Shown piece by piece: positions 6,681-12,681 of a stretch of 13,886 nt of DNA (position 1 is the first letter of the stretch; each line of letters opens with the position of its first letter). The DNA is from an uncultured cyanobacterium (GTDB taxonomy: Bacteria > Cyanobacteriota > Cyanobacteriia > PCC-6307 > Cyanobiaceae), in contig CAIZOZ010000563.1 in NCBI GenBank assembly GCA_903934745.1, positions 1 through 13,886 of the forward strand. The letters run 5' to 3'. A program made the position numbers and the translations under genes. The notes below the pieces were generated by a model. That model saw nothing but the letters and a program-made list of their open reading frames with translations, was not told the DNA's origin and did no database searches.

Positions 6681-8882
6681 ATGCACCGACTCCAACCCAG
6701 CGCCGACCCACCGCCTGATCAAGGGCCAGCGCACCAGTTGCTCGGTAGCCTCGATCGCAGCCTGTATCGCCTGAACCGCCAGAGACCGGCAGAAACGCAT
6801 GGCGATAGCCGCATGCTGCTGCTCAGCAAGGCCCTCAGGCTCCTCGGTATGACGAGCTACCGGATTCATGCCTATCCGGGGAGCTTTCTAGATTTGCTGG
6901 AGCACAATGATATCTATAATCGTACCATCGCACTCCCCACGAATCTTGAAAAGGGCGAATACCAGCTGCTGATTCTGTTCAGCGCCAGTGATCACACCCC
7001 CTATCTGCTCAGCCGCTCTGGCCAACGCAACCAGGTGCTCACCGCTGTGGATGGCCAGGTGGTACCGCTCAGGGGTGGGCTGCCAGCCCTGCATCACCAG
7101 GCCATCGAACTCTATCCGCTGTTGCCGGCAACGCTGCAGGGACCCTGGGATGTGCTGCGCTTCACCTACGGCACGGACATGGCGGCCATCGTGGCACTGT
7201 TGGCGATCTCACTGGTTGTGGTGGGATTCAGCCTCTCGATTCCTATCCTCACCAACATTCTTGTTTCGCAAGTTCTGCCCCAAACCGACTACACGCTGCT
7301 GCTTGAAAGCTTGGTTGTGGTGAGCCTGATCATTATGGCTTCCATCTCTGGTCAGTACGTGCAAGGCCTGATGGCCTTGAGACTGGAAATAATCTCCGAT
7401 CTACGCCTGCAGACAGCCCTCTGGGACCGGCTCACAAAACTACCACTCCTATTCATTCAGAGTCAGAGCATCGGCGATATCAACTCGCGCGTCACCGCCA
7501 TCTATCGCATCCGTAGCCAGATCAATGCTGGCACGCTTAAGAGCCTGCTTTCTGCCCTGTTCTCCCTGGCATTCTTCGTGCTGATGTTCAGCTACAGCCC
7601 CAGGCTTGCTCTTTGGTCTTCAGCGCTTGTTGTCATTGTGTATGCGGCTATTTTCCAGATTGCACGCATCGCCATCTCGATTCAGGATGAGATTAATCCC
7701 CAGATGGCAAGAATCGCAAACTTCGCCTACCAATCACTTTGCGGCATTGCCCAGATCCGCACACTCGGATGTGAAGCCTTTGTCCTGAAGCGCTGGATGA
7801 TTCTGTTTACGGAGTATGCCGATGCAAACCTGCGCTCCACCTCCTTTTCCCAGCTCATTGAGCTGGCGACCAATCTGCTGAGCATGGCCGGCTCTCTGTT
7901 GCTCTTTGCAGTTGTGATCATCCAAGTGATCACATCCCCAGCAGATTTTTCCAATCCCTCATCGATCGCTTCATTCATCGCTTTTTACGCGGCTTTCATC
8001 GCCTTTTGTGCAGCGGTTTCCTCAGCCACAAGCGCTCTTGCCGACGTGTTCTCCAATGTTATTTCTCTGTGGAAGCGATGTGAGCCTGTTCTGTATCAGC
8101 CTGTCGAAAGCGGATATGAACCCGAGGCCATTCACCATGAAGTACAAGGTAACTTCTCGATCTGCGATCTGTCCTTCCAGTTTCCTGGCAGTAACCACAG
8201 AACATTCGTCAATCTCAACTTCGAAGTCAGGGCCGGGTCCTATGTGGCGATCACCGGCCCCAGCGGTGCTGGCAAATCAACATTGTTGAAGCTGATCACC
8301 GGTCTGATGATTCCCAGCTCTGGCGAAATCCTGGTGGATCACATTCCCCTGCCGCTACTGGCAATTCGTGCCTACCGCAGACAACTCGGTATCGTCATCC
8401 AGGATGCGCGACTCGATGACGGCACCATTCTTGATGTGGTTCAAGGTGGACGTACGGAAGCTGAATCTGCGGTCTGGGCGGCCCTGGAGCAGGCCTGTAT
8501 CGCGTCAGAGGTGCGCAGCATGCCCCTTGGACTCCATACCCACATCCTCAATGGAGGCAGCAACATTTCCGGCGGCCAGCGTCAGCGCCTGGCCCTGGCC
8601 CGCGCCCTGTTGCCCAAGCCCAAGGTGTTGCTGCTGGATGAAGCCACCAGCGCCATTGACACCATCTCCCAGCAACAAATTTCCAACACGATCGATTCGC
8701 TCGGCATCACCCGCATCGCCATCGCCCACCGCCTCTCCACTCTGCGCAATGCCGACCAGGTGATCGTGATCGAAAACGGCACCATCTCCCAGCGCGGCGG
8801 CTTTCAGGAGCTGCTGGAGCAGGAGGGCTACCTGCAGCGCATGGTGGAGCTGGAAACGCGTGGCCGCCGCGGCATCGTCTGA
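6681..8882 (+). CDS. NHLM-type ABC exporter subunit 2
   Basis: Second ABC half-transporter, probably forming a heterodimer with subunit 1. The 733-residue form starts at ATG 6681, four bases after the previous stop. The frame extends back to 6537, but those codons lie inside the preceding ATPase and give Cys/Trp-rich nonsense. Residues 1-160 form a soluble domain without peptidase motifs, with a strand-rich part near 90-160 (TPYLLSRSGQRNQVLTAVDG) seen in NHLM second subunits. The membrane domain spans about 165-455, including WDRLTKLPLLF and SYSPRLALW. The ATPase has Walker A GPSGAGKST (526-534), Q-loop Gln574, ISGGQ (629-633), Walker B VLLLDEATSAID (649-660) and His683, so both ATP sites of a heterodimer could be active. 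No cyclic-nucleotide-binding signature, present in some relatives, was recognised. Last gene of the operon. Confidence 0.92.
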   Translation: MHRLQPSADPPPDQGPAHQLLGSLDRSLYRLNRQRPAETHGDSRMLLLSKALRLLGMTSYRIHAYPGSFLDLLEHNDIYNRTIALPTNLEKGEYQLLILFSASDHTPYLLSRSGQRNQVLTAVDGQVVPLRGGLPALHHQAIELYPLLPATLQGPWDVLRFTYGTDMAAIVALLAISLVVVGFSLSIPILTNILVSQVLPQTDYTLLLESLVVVSLIIMASISGQYVQGLMALRLEIISDLRLQTALWDRLTKLPLLFIQSQSIGDINSRVTAIYRIRSQINAGTLKSLLSALFSLAFFVLMFSYSPRLALWSSALVVIVYAAIFQIARIAISIQDEINPQMARIANFAYQSLCGIAQIRTLGCEAFVLKRWMILFTEYADANLRSTSFSQLIELATNLLSMAGSLLLFAVVIIQVITSPADFSNPSSIASFIAFYAAFIAFCAAVSSATSALADVFSNVISLWKRCEPVLYQPVESGYEPEAIHHEVQGNFSICDLSFQFPGSNHRTFVNLNFEVRAGSYVAITGPSGAGKSTLLKLITGLMIPSSGEILVDHIPLPLLAIRAYRRQLGIVIQDARLDDGTILDVVQGGRTEAESAVWAALEQACIASEVRSMPLGLHTHILNGGSNISGGQRQRLALARALLPKPKVLLLDEATSAIDTISQQQISNTIDSLGITRIAIAHRLSTLRNADQVIVIENGTISQRGGFQELLEQEGYLQRMVELETRGRRGIV

Positions 8883-9248
8883 TCCAGCTGGTGAAAATCT
8901 CCAGACGCCTGTTGTGCATGGTCCGTGCTGAGTGGGAAAGGCGTCTTCACCTCAGCTAGCGCCGGTTGATGAGCTCGGTATCCACTCTGAACAAGCTGGC
9001 AACTTCGGCTGAACTGGAGATCGTCAAGGGAATCTGATGAGGCCAAGACCTCAGCACGATGAGCTGATCCGCAGTCCGCACGCCTGGGGCCATGGGGCGA
9101 GGCCCGACAGCTCGCCTTCACCCGCTGAGGCGGGCTCACCTGGCGGAGCGCCGAACCGCTGCAATCAAACTCGATCGACAGGCTTGACGGTCGTGGTCAT
9201 CAGCTGAAAAATACGTTGCGTTGAGCAGGGCAGATGAGGCTGCTCAGC
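8883..9248. other. intergenic region after the exporter operon
   Basis: About 366 bases between the converging exporter operon and response-regulator gene. No gene is convincing. Three tiny plus-strand ORFs run in series: GTG 8891-8959 (22 aa), ATG 8969-9037 (22 aa) and ATG 9037-9207 (56 aa), the last two joined by TGATG. None shows a clear ribosome site, and none is recognisable as a known precursor peptide. The region also holds inverted repeats at 8903-8946, 9121-9134 and 9220-9253. Confidence 0.6.
8903..8946 (+). terminator. 8-bp inverted repeat just after the exporter operon
   Basis: AGACGCCT (8903-8910) is perfectly inverted by AGGCGTCT (8939-8946) across a 28-base loop, 20 bases after the stop of the last exporter gene. 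The position suits a transcript end or an RNA-stabilising hairpin. There is no U-tract after it, so intrinsic termination is uncertain. Confidence 0.3.
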
Positions 9249-9253
9249 TCAAC
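9206..9253 (-). terminator. possible terminator of the response-regulator gene
   Basis: On the minus strand, right at the regulator stop, GTTGAGC and GCTCAAC (9253-9247 and 9226-9220) can pair, with an alternative inner pairing GAGCAG/CTGCTC. A run ATTTTT follows about eight bases later. This is weak because the arms compete and the U-run is offset. Confidence 0.28.
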
Positions 9254-10028
9254 TCAGGCGTCTGGCGGGTGAGTGGCTGGCCATCAGGCTCGGCGGCGGT
9301 GCCATGGGGGCGTCGTCCTGATCGGGCAGGGTGTCGAGGCTGAAGCGATAGCCCTGTTGCCGCATCGTCTCGATGCCGCCACCATCGCCGAGGCCGGCCT
9401 GCTCCAGCTTGCGGCGCAGGGTGAGCACCTGGGTATCGACGGAGCGGGGGCCGCCACTGAAGGGAGGCCAGGCCATGCGCAGCAACTCTTGACGGGTGCG
9501 CACAACGCCAGGCGGCATCAACAGGGCGCAGAGCAAGGCGAACTCCCGGGGGCTGAGCTCCACCGGTTGATCCCGCAGGGTCACCTGGCGGAGCAAGAGG
9601 TGCACTTCCAAGGGACCGACGCAGACCCGCTCCTGCAGGCCACTGCCATTGCGACGTAACAAGGTGCGGCAGCGAGCCGCCAGCTCTTCCAGCCCGAAGG
9701 GTTTGCGCAACACATCGTCGGCACCGGCATCCAGCAGGGCCACCACCGGTTCGGAGCCGGAACGGGCTGTGAGCACCATCACCGAGCAATGCAGCTGGTT
9801 GGCCAGACGCAGGGCCGAGGTTTCCTCCAGCAGTTCGGCGCTCACCAGCAGATCGGGCGATTGGTCCTGACAAATCTCCACGGCCTCCCGGGCCGTGGCC
9901 ACTGCCGCCGCCAGATGGCCATCCTGGCGAAGGCGCTGCGCCAGCACGGTACGCAAGGTGGCATGGGGATCCACCACCAACACACGCTTGGGATGGCCTG
10001 CGGATTCGCTCACCGACTGTTGCACCAT
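9249..10028 (-). CDS. OmpR/PhoB-type response regulator with degenerate receiver
   Basis: Two-domain DNA-binding regulator of 259 residues. The receiver (about 14-125) begins RVLVVDPH and ends with DAGADDVLRKPFGLEEL. The winged-helix domain (about 133-235) has LSPREFALLCALL, SVDTQVLTLRRKLEQ and GIETMRQQGYRF, the normal OmpR/PhoB pattern. The receiver is missing key parts: the usual acidic pair is Asp20-Pro21, and the place of the phosphorylated Asp (normally PDLVLLD) reads PDLLVSAE, so Ala64 stands where Asp should be. Thr87 and Lys109 remain. It therefore probably does not work by ordinary Asp phosphorylation, as in other atypical cyanobacterial regulators such as the NblR class; orthology to NblR is not claimed. 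It converges on the exporter operon, and no sensor kinase is nearby. The C-terminal 25 residues are a Pro/Ser-rich tail. Start ATG 10028 has no clear ribosome site. Confidence 0.88.
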   Translation of the reverse strand: MVQQSVSESAGHPKRVLVVDPHATLRTVLAQRLRQDGHLAAAVATAREAVEICQDQSPDLLVSAELLEETSALRLANQLHCSVMVLTARSGSEPVVALLDAGADDVLRKPFGLEELAARCRTLLRRNGSGLQERVCVGPLEVHLLLRQVTLRDQPVELSPREFALLCALLMPPGVVRTRQELLRMAWPPFSGGPRSVDTQVLTLRRKLEQAGLGDGGGIETMRQQGYRFSLDTLPDQDDAPMAPPPSLMASHSPARRLS

Positions 10029-10106
10029 CCGGAAAGCCTAAGCGTCGGGGATGAAGGCTTGCTGTCAAGGAGATTTATCTTGTTGCAAGCATCCCCCAAC
10101 ATCGTG

Positions 10107-10124
10107 ACCGATCATCAAATCGGT
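10107..10124. promoter_or_regulatory. perfect inverted repeat, operator candidate
   Basis: ACCGAT, six-base spacer CATCAA, then ATCGGT. The dyad lies about 80 bases upstream of the regulator start, in AT-richer sequence than its surroundings. It could bind a dimeric regulator, possibly the adjacent OmpR-type protein, although that family usually binds direct repeats. No binding evidence is available. Confidence 0.35.
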
Positions 10125-10206
10125 ACCAACTTAACGGTGTTTTCGGCACAAAGCGAGCATCAGCTGCTGCCGTTGGCTGCTTGCGCCATGGTTTGCTGAC
10201 GCAAGC

Positions 10207-10250
10207 GGGGATCAAGGGGGGATCAAGGCGGTGATCGGGGCGGTGATCCG
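10207..10250. repeat. four short GATC-centred repeats spaced 11-12 bp
   Basis: Two exact copies of GGGGATCAAGG (10207-10217 and 10218-10228) are followed by CGGTGATCGGGG (10229-10240) and CGGTGATCCG (10241-10250). The GATC cores start at 10210, 10221, 10233 and 10245, about one helical turn apart, so they would face one side of the DNA. They lie 76-119 bases upstream of the small hypothetical gene. Confidence 0.8.
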
Positions 10251-10325
10251 ACCAGCCCCAGGCCCCTGGCAGCCACACCGACTGCAGCGCCACACGACAG
10301 AATGAGCCGGCGGGCTGGAGGCCCT

Positions 10326-10592
10326 ATGACATCTCTGCAACATCCCGACGCCATCCGCCATTTTCAGTCGCTCTGCGACGCTTGCCAGGAGCTGGCTCAC
10401 GGCCACCATGGTCCCGGCGAGCTGAGGCTCTATGCCGACGGCTATCTGCACGCCCTACGGCGCACCGCCGTGCTTGACCCCCTCTCCCAGCGACGCCTGG
10501 AAGAGCTGATCGATCGCTGGATCAGGGATCCATCCGCCTTCGTCGGTGCCGATGGGGATCGGCGCACCCTGTTCGAAAGCGGACGGCGTTGA
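10326..10592 (+). CDS. small conserved-looking cyanobacterial hypothetical protein (DUF6761-like)
   Basis: An 88-residue, probably soluble and helical protein. The start is ATG 10326 because GGAG (10317-10320) sits five bases upstream; an upstream in-frame ATG at 10302 lacks this. The sequence has an acidic/hydrophobic helix pattern centred on ELRLYADGYLHALRR (about 32-46), then LDPLSQRRLEELIDRWIRDP (about 50-69). This order, LYxxGYxxALR followed by a helix ending in DP, resembles the small cyanobacterial DUF6761 family of unknown function. I recall that pattern only by eye. No catalytic motif, membrane segment or Cys pair is seen. Its stop is 15 bases from the converging glutaredoxin stop. 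Confidence 0.78.
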   Translation: MTSLQHPDAIRHFQSLCDACQELAHGHHGPGELRLYADGYLHALRRTAVLDPLSQRRLEELIDRWIRDPSAFVGADGDRRTLFESGRR

Positions 10593-10610
10593 GCCCGAGC
10601 TTGCGGCTCA
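10590..10610. terminator. hairpin shared by two converging stop codons
   Basis: TGAGCC (10590-10595) and GGCTCA (10605-10610) pair across a nine-base loop. The arms contain the stop codons of the plus-strand small gene and the minus-strand glutaredoxin gene, so one hairpin ends both messages. No U-tract is present on either side, so intrinsic termination is doubtful. Confidence 0.35.
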
Positions 10611-10931
10611 GGAGGCCAGGGCCACCTCGAGCTTTTCGCGTAGCTCTCCGTTGTTGTACATCTCGATCAGGATGTCGGAGCCGCCGAGAAATTCGCCTTT
10701 CACGTACACCTGGGGAATGGTCGGCCAGTCGGAAAACTCCTTGATGCCCTGCCGGATCTCGGGATCGGAGAGCACATCGAAGGTTTCAAACGACACCCCA
10801 AGGGCATGCAGGATCTGCACGACGTTGTTGGAGAAACCGCACTGAGGCATCAGTTTCGTGCCCTTCATGAACACCAGCACAGGGCTGCTGGTGACCAGGG
10901 TGGCAATGCGTTGCTGGGTGTTCGGGTCCAT
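10608..10931 (-). CDS. grxD: monothiol CGFS glutaredoxin (Grx4/Grx5 type)
   Basis: A small thioredoxin-fold protein that, in studied members, binds a [2Fe-2S] cluster with glutathione, passes clusters on, and pairs with BolA proteins. From ATG 10931 it has 107 residues, beginning MDPNTQQRI, as in cyanobacterial relatives. The frame also offers ATG 10943, directly after the bolA stop, adding four residues; no ribosome site decides. Landmarks are FMKGTKLMPQCGFS (active-site Cys31), the cis-Pro loop WPTIPQVYVKGEFLGGSDI, and a C-terminal helix ending VALAS. All glutathione- and cluster-binding positions I can identify are present. It lies immediately downstream of bolA, consistent with a BolA-glutaredoxin complex in iron or redox handling. 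Confidence 0.95.
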   Translation of the reverse strand: MDPNTQQRIATLVTSSPVLVFMKGTKLMPQCGFSNNVVQILHALGVSFETFDVLSDPEIRQGIKEFSDWPTIPQVYVKGEFLGGSDILIEMYNNGELREKLEVALAS

Positions 10932-10943
10932 GGATGGATGCAT

Positions 10944-11174
10944 TCAGGGAGTGGAGGTCTGCACGGCCAGGGCATGGATTGCCTCCGTGGCCAGTTCGCT
11001 GCGCAGGGCGCCGTAAACCAGCTGGTGCTGGCGCACCCTGTTGAGACCGGCGAAGGCGGCGGAAACCACCTTCACCTGGAGATGGTCCCCACCGCCGGTG
11101 AGATCCTCGACCTCCACGGCGGCATCGGGCAGGGCGCGGCGGATGGCATCCCTGACCTGATCCGGTTGAACCAT
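10944..11174 (-). CDS. BolA-family protein
   Basis: A 76-residue single-domain protein matching the BolA/YrbA fold. It has an N-terminal helix (QVRDAIRRALPDA), a strand pair around EVEDLTGGGDHLQVKVVS, and the helix-turn-helix-like FAGLNRVRQHQLVYGAL with the family's invariant His, followed by a final helix and strand ending HALAVQTSTP. BolA proteins bind [2Fe-2S] clusters together with monothiol glutaredoxins, and the next gene, touching this stop codon, is such a glutaredoxin. The ATG at 11174 gives normal family length; no strong ribosome site is visible. It sits 33 bases after the secreted helical protein gene, within a minus-strand run that probably forms one transcript. Confidence 0.93.
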   Translation of the reverse strand: MVQPDQVRDAIRRALPDAAVEVEDLTGGGDHLQVKVVSAAFAGLNRVRQHQLVYGALRSELATEAIHALAVQTSTP

Positions 11175-11207
11175 GACGCAGCGGGGAGACAGGGGGGAAG
11201 CGGGAAT

Positions 11208-11786
11208 CTAGTTGCCAGCAGTCGCACCGGCGGCATAGGGGGTGGTGACGAAGCCGATCTCCACCAGTTGCTGGTAGGCCTTGCGGCCCTGGGCGGAGGC
11301 CGGCGTGGTGGCAGTCAGAACCTCCACCAGCAACGGCACGGCCACCTCCGGCTGGCCCTGGCGGCGTAACAGAGCGGCCAGACGCATGTTCGATTCGGCC
11401 AGCAGCTCGATCGACTGGCGACCCTTGTCGTCCATCTCCCGGGGGATACGGGCATCAAGGCCGCGGAAGGCGCCGGCGATCGTGCGGTAGAAACCCGAGA
11501 GCTGCTTGCTGGCGACGCGGGCGTCGTCGTAGAGGCGACGGGCCTCCACCAGATTGCCGGCGGCAGCGGCGGCATCGCCGCGAACCAACAGCTGGCGCAC
11601 GGCCGCCACATCAAAGGCTGTCCCAGCAGCCGAGGGCGGAGCCGCCGCCTCGCTCTGGGCACGGACGCCGCTGGCGGTGAAGGGAGCCACCAGGGACAGC
11701 AGGCCAAGGCCCAGCCCCAGAACCCTGCCTTGGAGGCGGAATGGAGCCCTGGGGCCGGAGACGTTGCGGGAATCAGGCCTGGTCAC
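11208..11786 (-). CDS. secreted alpha-helical repeat-like protein of unknown function
   Basis: A 192-residue protein with a likely signal peptide: basic N-terminus, hydrophobic VLGLGLGLLSLVAPF, and a cut near VRAQ at about 42-44. The mature part is helical and Ala/Leu-rich. Segments VRQLLVRGDAAAAAGNLVEARRLYDDA (about 63-89) and NMRLAALLRRQGQPEVAVPLLVEVL resemble TPR hairpins with their A-x-G-x-x-x-E-A pattern, so it probably binds another protein in the periplasm or at the thylakoid lumen side. I do not recognise the family. Its ATG lies 14 bases inside the acyltransferase reading frame as it stands. If the acyltransferase frameshift is corrected, the gap becomes a normal 27 bases. Confidence 0.75.
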   Translation of the reverse strand: MTRPDSRNVSGPRAPFRLQGRVLGLGLGLLSLVAPFTASGVRAQSEAAAPPSAAGTAFDVAAVRQLLVRGDAAAAAGNLVEARRLYDDARVASKQLSGFYRTIAGAFRGLDARIPREMDDKGRQSIELLAESNMRLAALLRRQGQPEVAVPLLVEVLTATTPASAQGRKAYQQLVEIGFVTTPYAAGATAGN

Positions 11787-12546
11787 GGTGCCGCCGAAAG
11801 GGAGGGGCGAACTCTACGGGCGATCGATCGGCCGACCGACGGCGCTGCGGGCCGCTTGTTCGGCCGACTGCATCGCCTGGCTGAGGTCCCCGGTGAAGCG
11901 GCGGGCGGCATCGCGCCCCTGGCCGCGGGGCACCAGGGGGGGGGCCAAAGCAGAGGGCGGCGCCATCGCCCAGGCGCGGCTGAGCATGGCCGTAGGCGAT
12001 GCCCACCGGCACCACCGAGACCGCCACTCCCTGGGCCGCCGCCATCTGGGCCAGGCGGGCCAGCCCTTGCTGCAGCTGGATCGGGCCGTCATCACGGCAA
12101 ATGTTGCCTTCGGGGAACACCACCAGCTGCTGCCCCATCCCGAGCAGATCGATGGCGTAGCGAAGGCTCGACAAGGTCGGCCGTCCCTGGTCGACGGGGA
12201 AACAGCCGAGGCGATGCAGAAACCAGCCCTGCAGGCCCCGCATCTCATCGATGGTGACCATGAAACGGCAATCCCGCCCTGTCGCCCGGCGGCCGGCGGC
12301 ATGGGGCAGCAGCAGGGCATCCCAGCGGGCCCGATGGGTCGGGGCCAGCAGCACGGCGCCATCAAGGGGCAGATGGTGCCGATCGAGCACCCGCACGCGA
12401 TTGAAGTAACCGGGCAGGGCCAGATCCTGGGTCACCAGGGTGGCCAGAGGGGCCAGCCAGGGGCTGATCCCACTGCCCAGACCCCGTTGCCGCTCCAGGG
12501 CCAGATCGGGCATCGGCGTGGACTGGCCCTTGCGCGCCGCCAACAC
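11773..12546 (-). CDS. plsC: 1-acyl-glycerol-3-phosphate acyltransferase-like protein (PlsC family), frameshifted near the 3' end
   Basis: Membrane-associated lysophospholipid acyltransferase, expected to add the second acyl chain to make phosphatidic acid. It has the catalytic motif I as THRARWD (HxxxxD) near residues 70-75, an RLGCFPVDQGR block, and motif III FPEGN near 145-149. The uninterrupted frame runs 12546 (GTG, with GAGG eight bases upstream) to 11773; ATG 12513 is an alternative start. After the proline run at about residue 201 the sequence turns into Arg/Pro-rich nonsense. Shifting frame at the nine-G run (11936-11944) restores a sensible helical tail, FTGDLSQAMQSAEQAARSAV, ending at 11814. 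With eight Gs the protein would have 243 residues and would not overlap the next gene. So the tract is a sequencing error, a slippage-controlled site or a real mutation. It is the first gene of the minus-strand group, divergent from pdxJ. Confidence 0.82.
   Translation of the reverse strand: MLAARKGQSTPMPDLALERQRGLGSGISPWLAPLATLVTQDLALPGYFNRVRVLDRHHLPLDGAVLLAPTHRARWDALLLPHAAGRRATGRDCRFMVTIDEMRGLQGWFLHRLGCFPVDQGRPTLSSLRYAIDLLGMGQQLVVFPEGNICRDDGPIQLQQGLARLAQMAAAQGVAVSVVPVGIAYGHAQPRLGDGAALCFGPPPGAPRPGARCRPPLHRGPQPGDAVGRTSGPQRRRSADRSPVEFAPPFRRHRDQA
11936..11944. repeat. nine-G homopolymer causing a frameshift in the acyltransferase gene
   Basis: G9 on the plus strand (C9 in the coding strand). 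Removing one base joins the plausible N-terminal frame to the plausible C-terminal frame. It is the longest homopolymer I noticed in the window. Confidence 0.85.
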
Positions 12547-12681
12547 GACTGCATCCTCGGAATTGCTCAGACGAACCTAGGGGTTGCAACCGACCTGAAC
12601 CCGGCAGCCACGGGCAGTTGAACCTTCGGCCGATACGGTTTACCTCACTCCTTCGCTGCGCAACCTGCCGCGCCCCCGTCC

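Larger units (their letters stand above)
10029..10325. promoter_or_regulatory. divergent regulatory spacer with repeats and an inverted repeat
   Basis: About 297 bases between the outward-facing regulator gene and small hypothetical gene, so promoters for both should lie here. On the minus strand a perfect TTGACA sits at 10068-10063, but no good -10 box follows at normal spacing. An inverted repeat lies at 10107-10124 and four GATC-centred repeats at 10207-10250. No gene is visible. Confidence 0.45.

Noticed and set aside
9121..9134. Terminator at CCCGC-TGAG-GCGGG
   Set aside because: Five-base stem with no U-tract on either strand.
8828..9139. 103-aa minus-strand ORF covering the spacer after the exporter
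   Set aside because: Its C-terminus is antisense to the ABC gene end and it has no protein-like pattern or ribosome site.
9244..10068. 274-aa minus-strand frame overlapping the response regulator
   Set aside because: Gly/Pro/Arg-rich shadow frame of a clear OmpR-type gene.
10040..10068. Promoter for the response regulator from the perfect TTGACA on the minus strand
   Set aside because: No acceptable -10 hexamer at 16-19 bases, and the start codon would be almost at the transcription start.
12618..12646. Promoter for pdxJ (TTGAAC, 17-base spacer, TACCTC)
   Set aside because: The -10 match to TATAAT is too poor to list as a feature.
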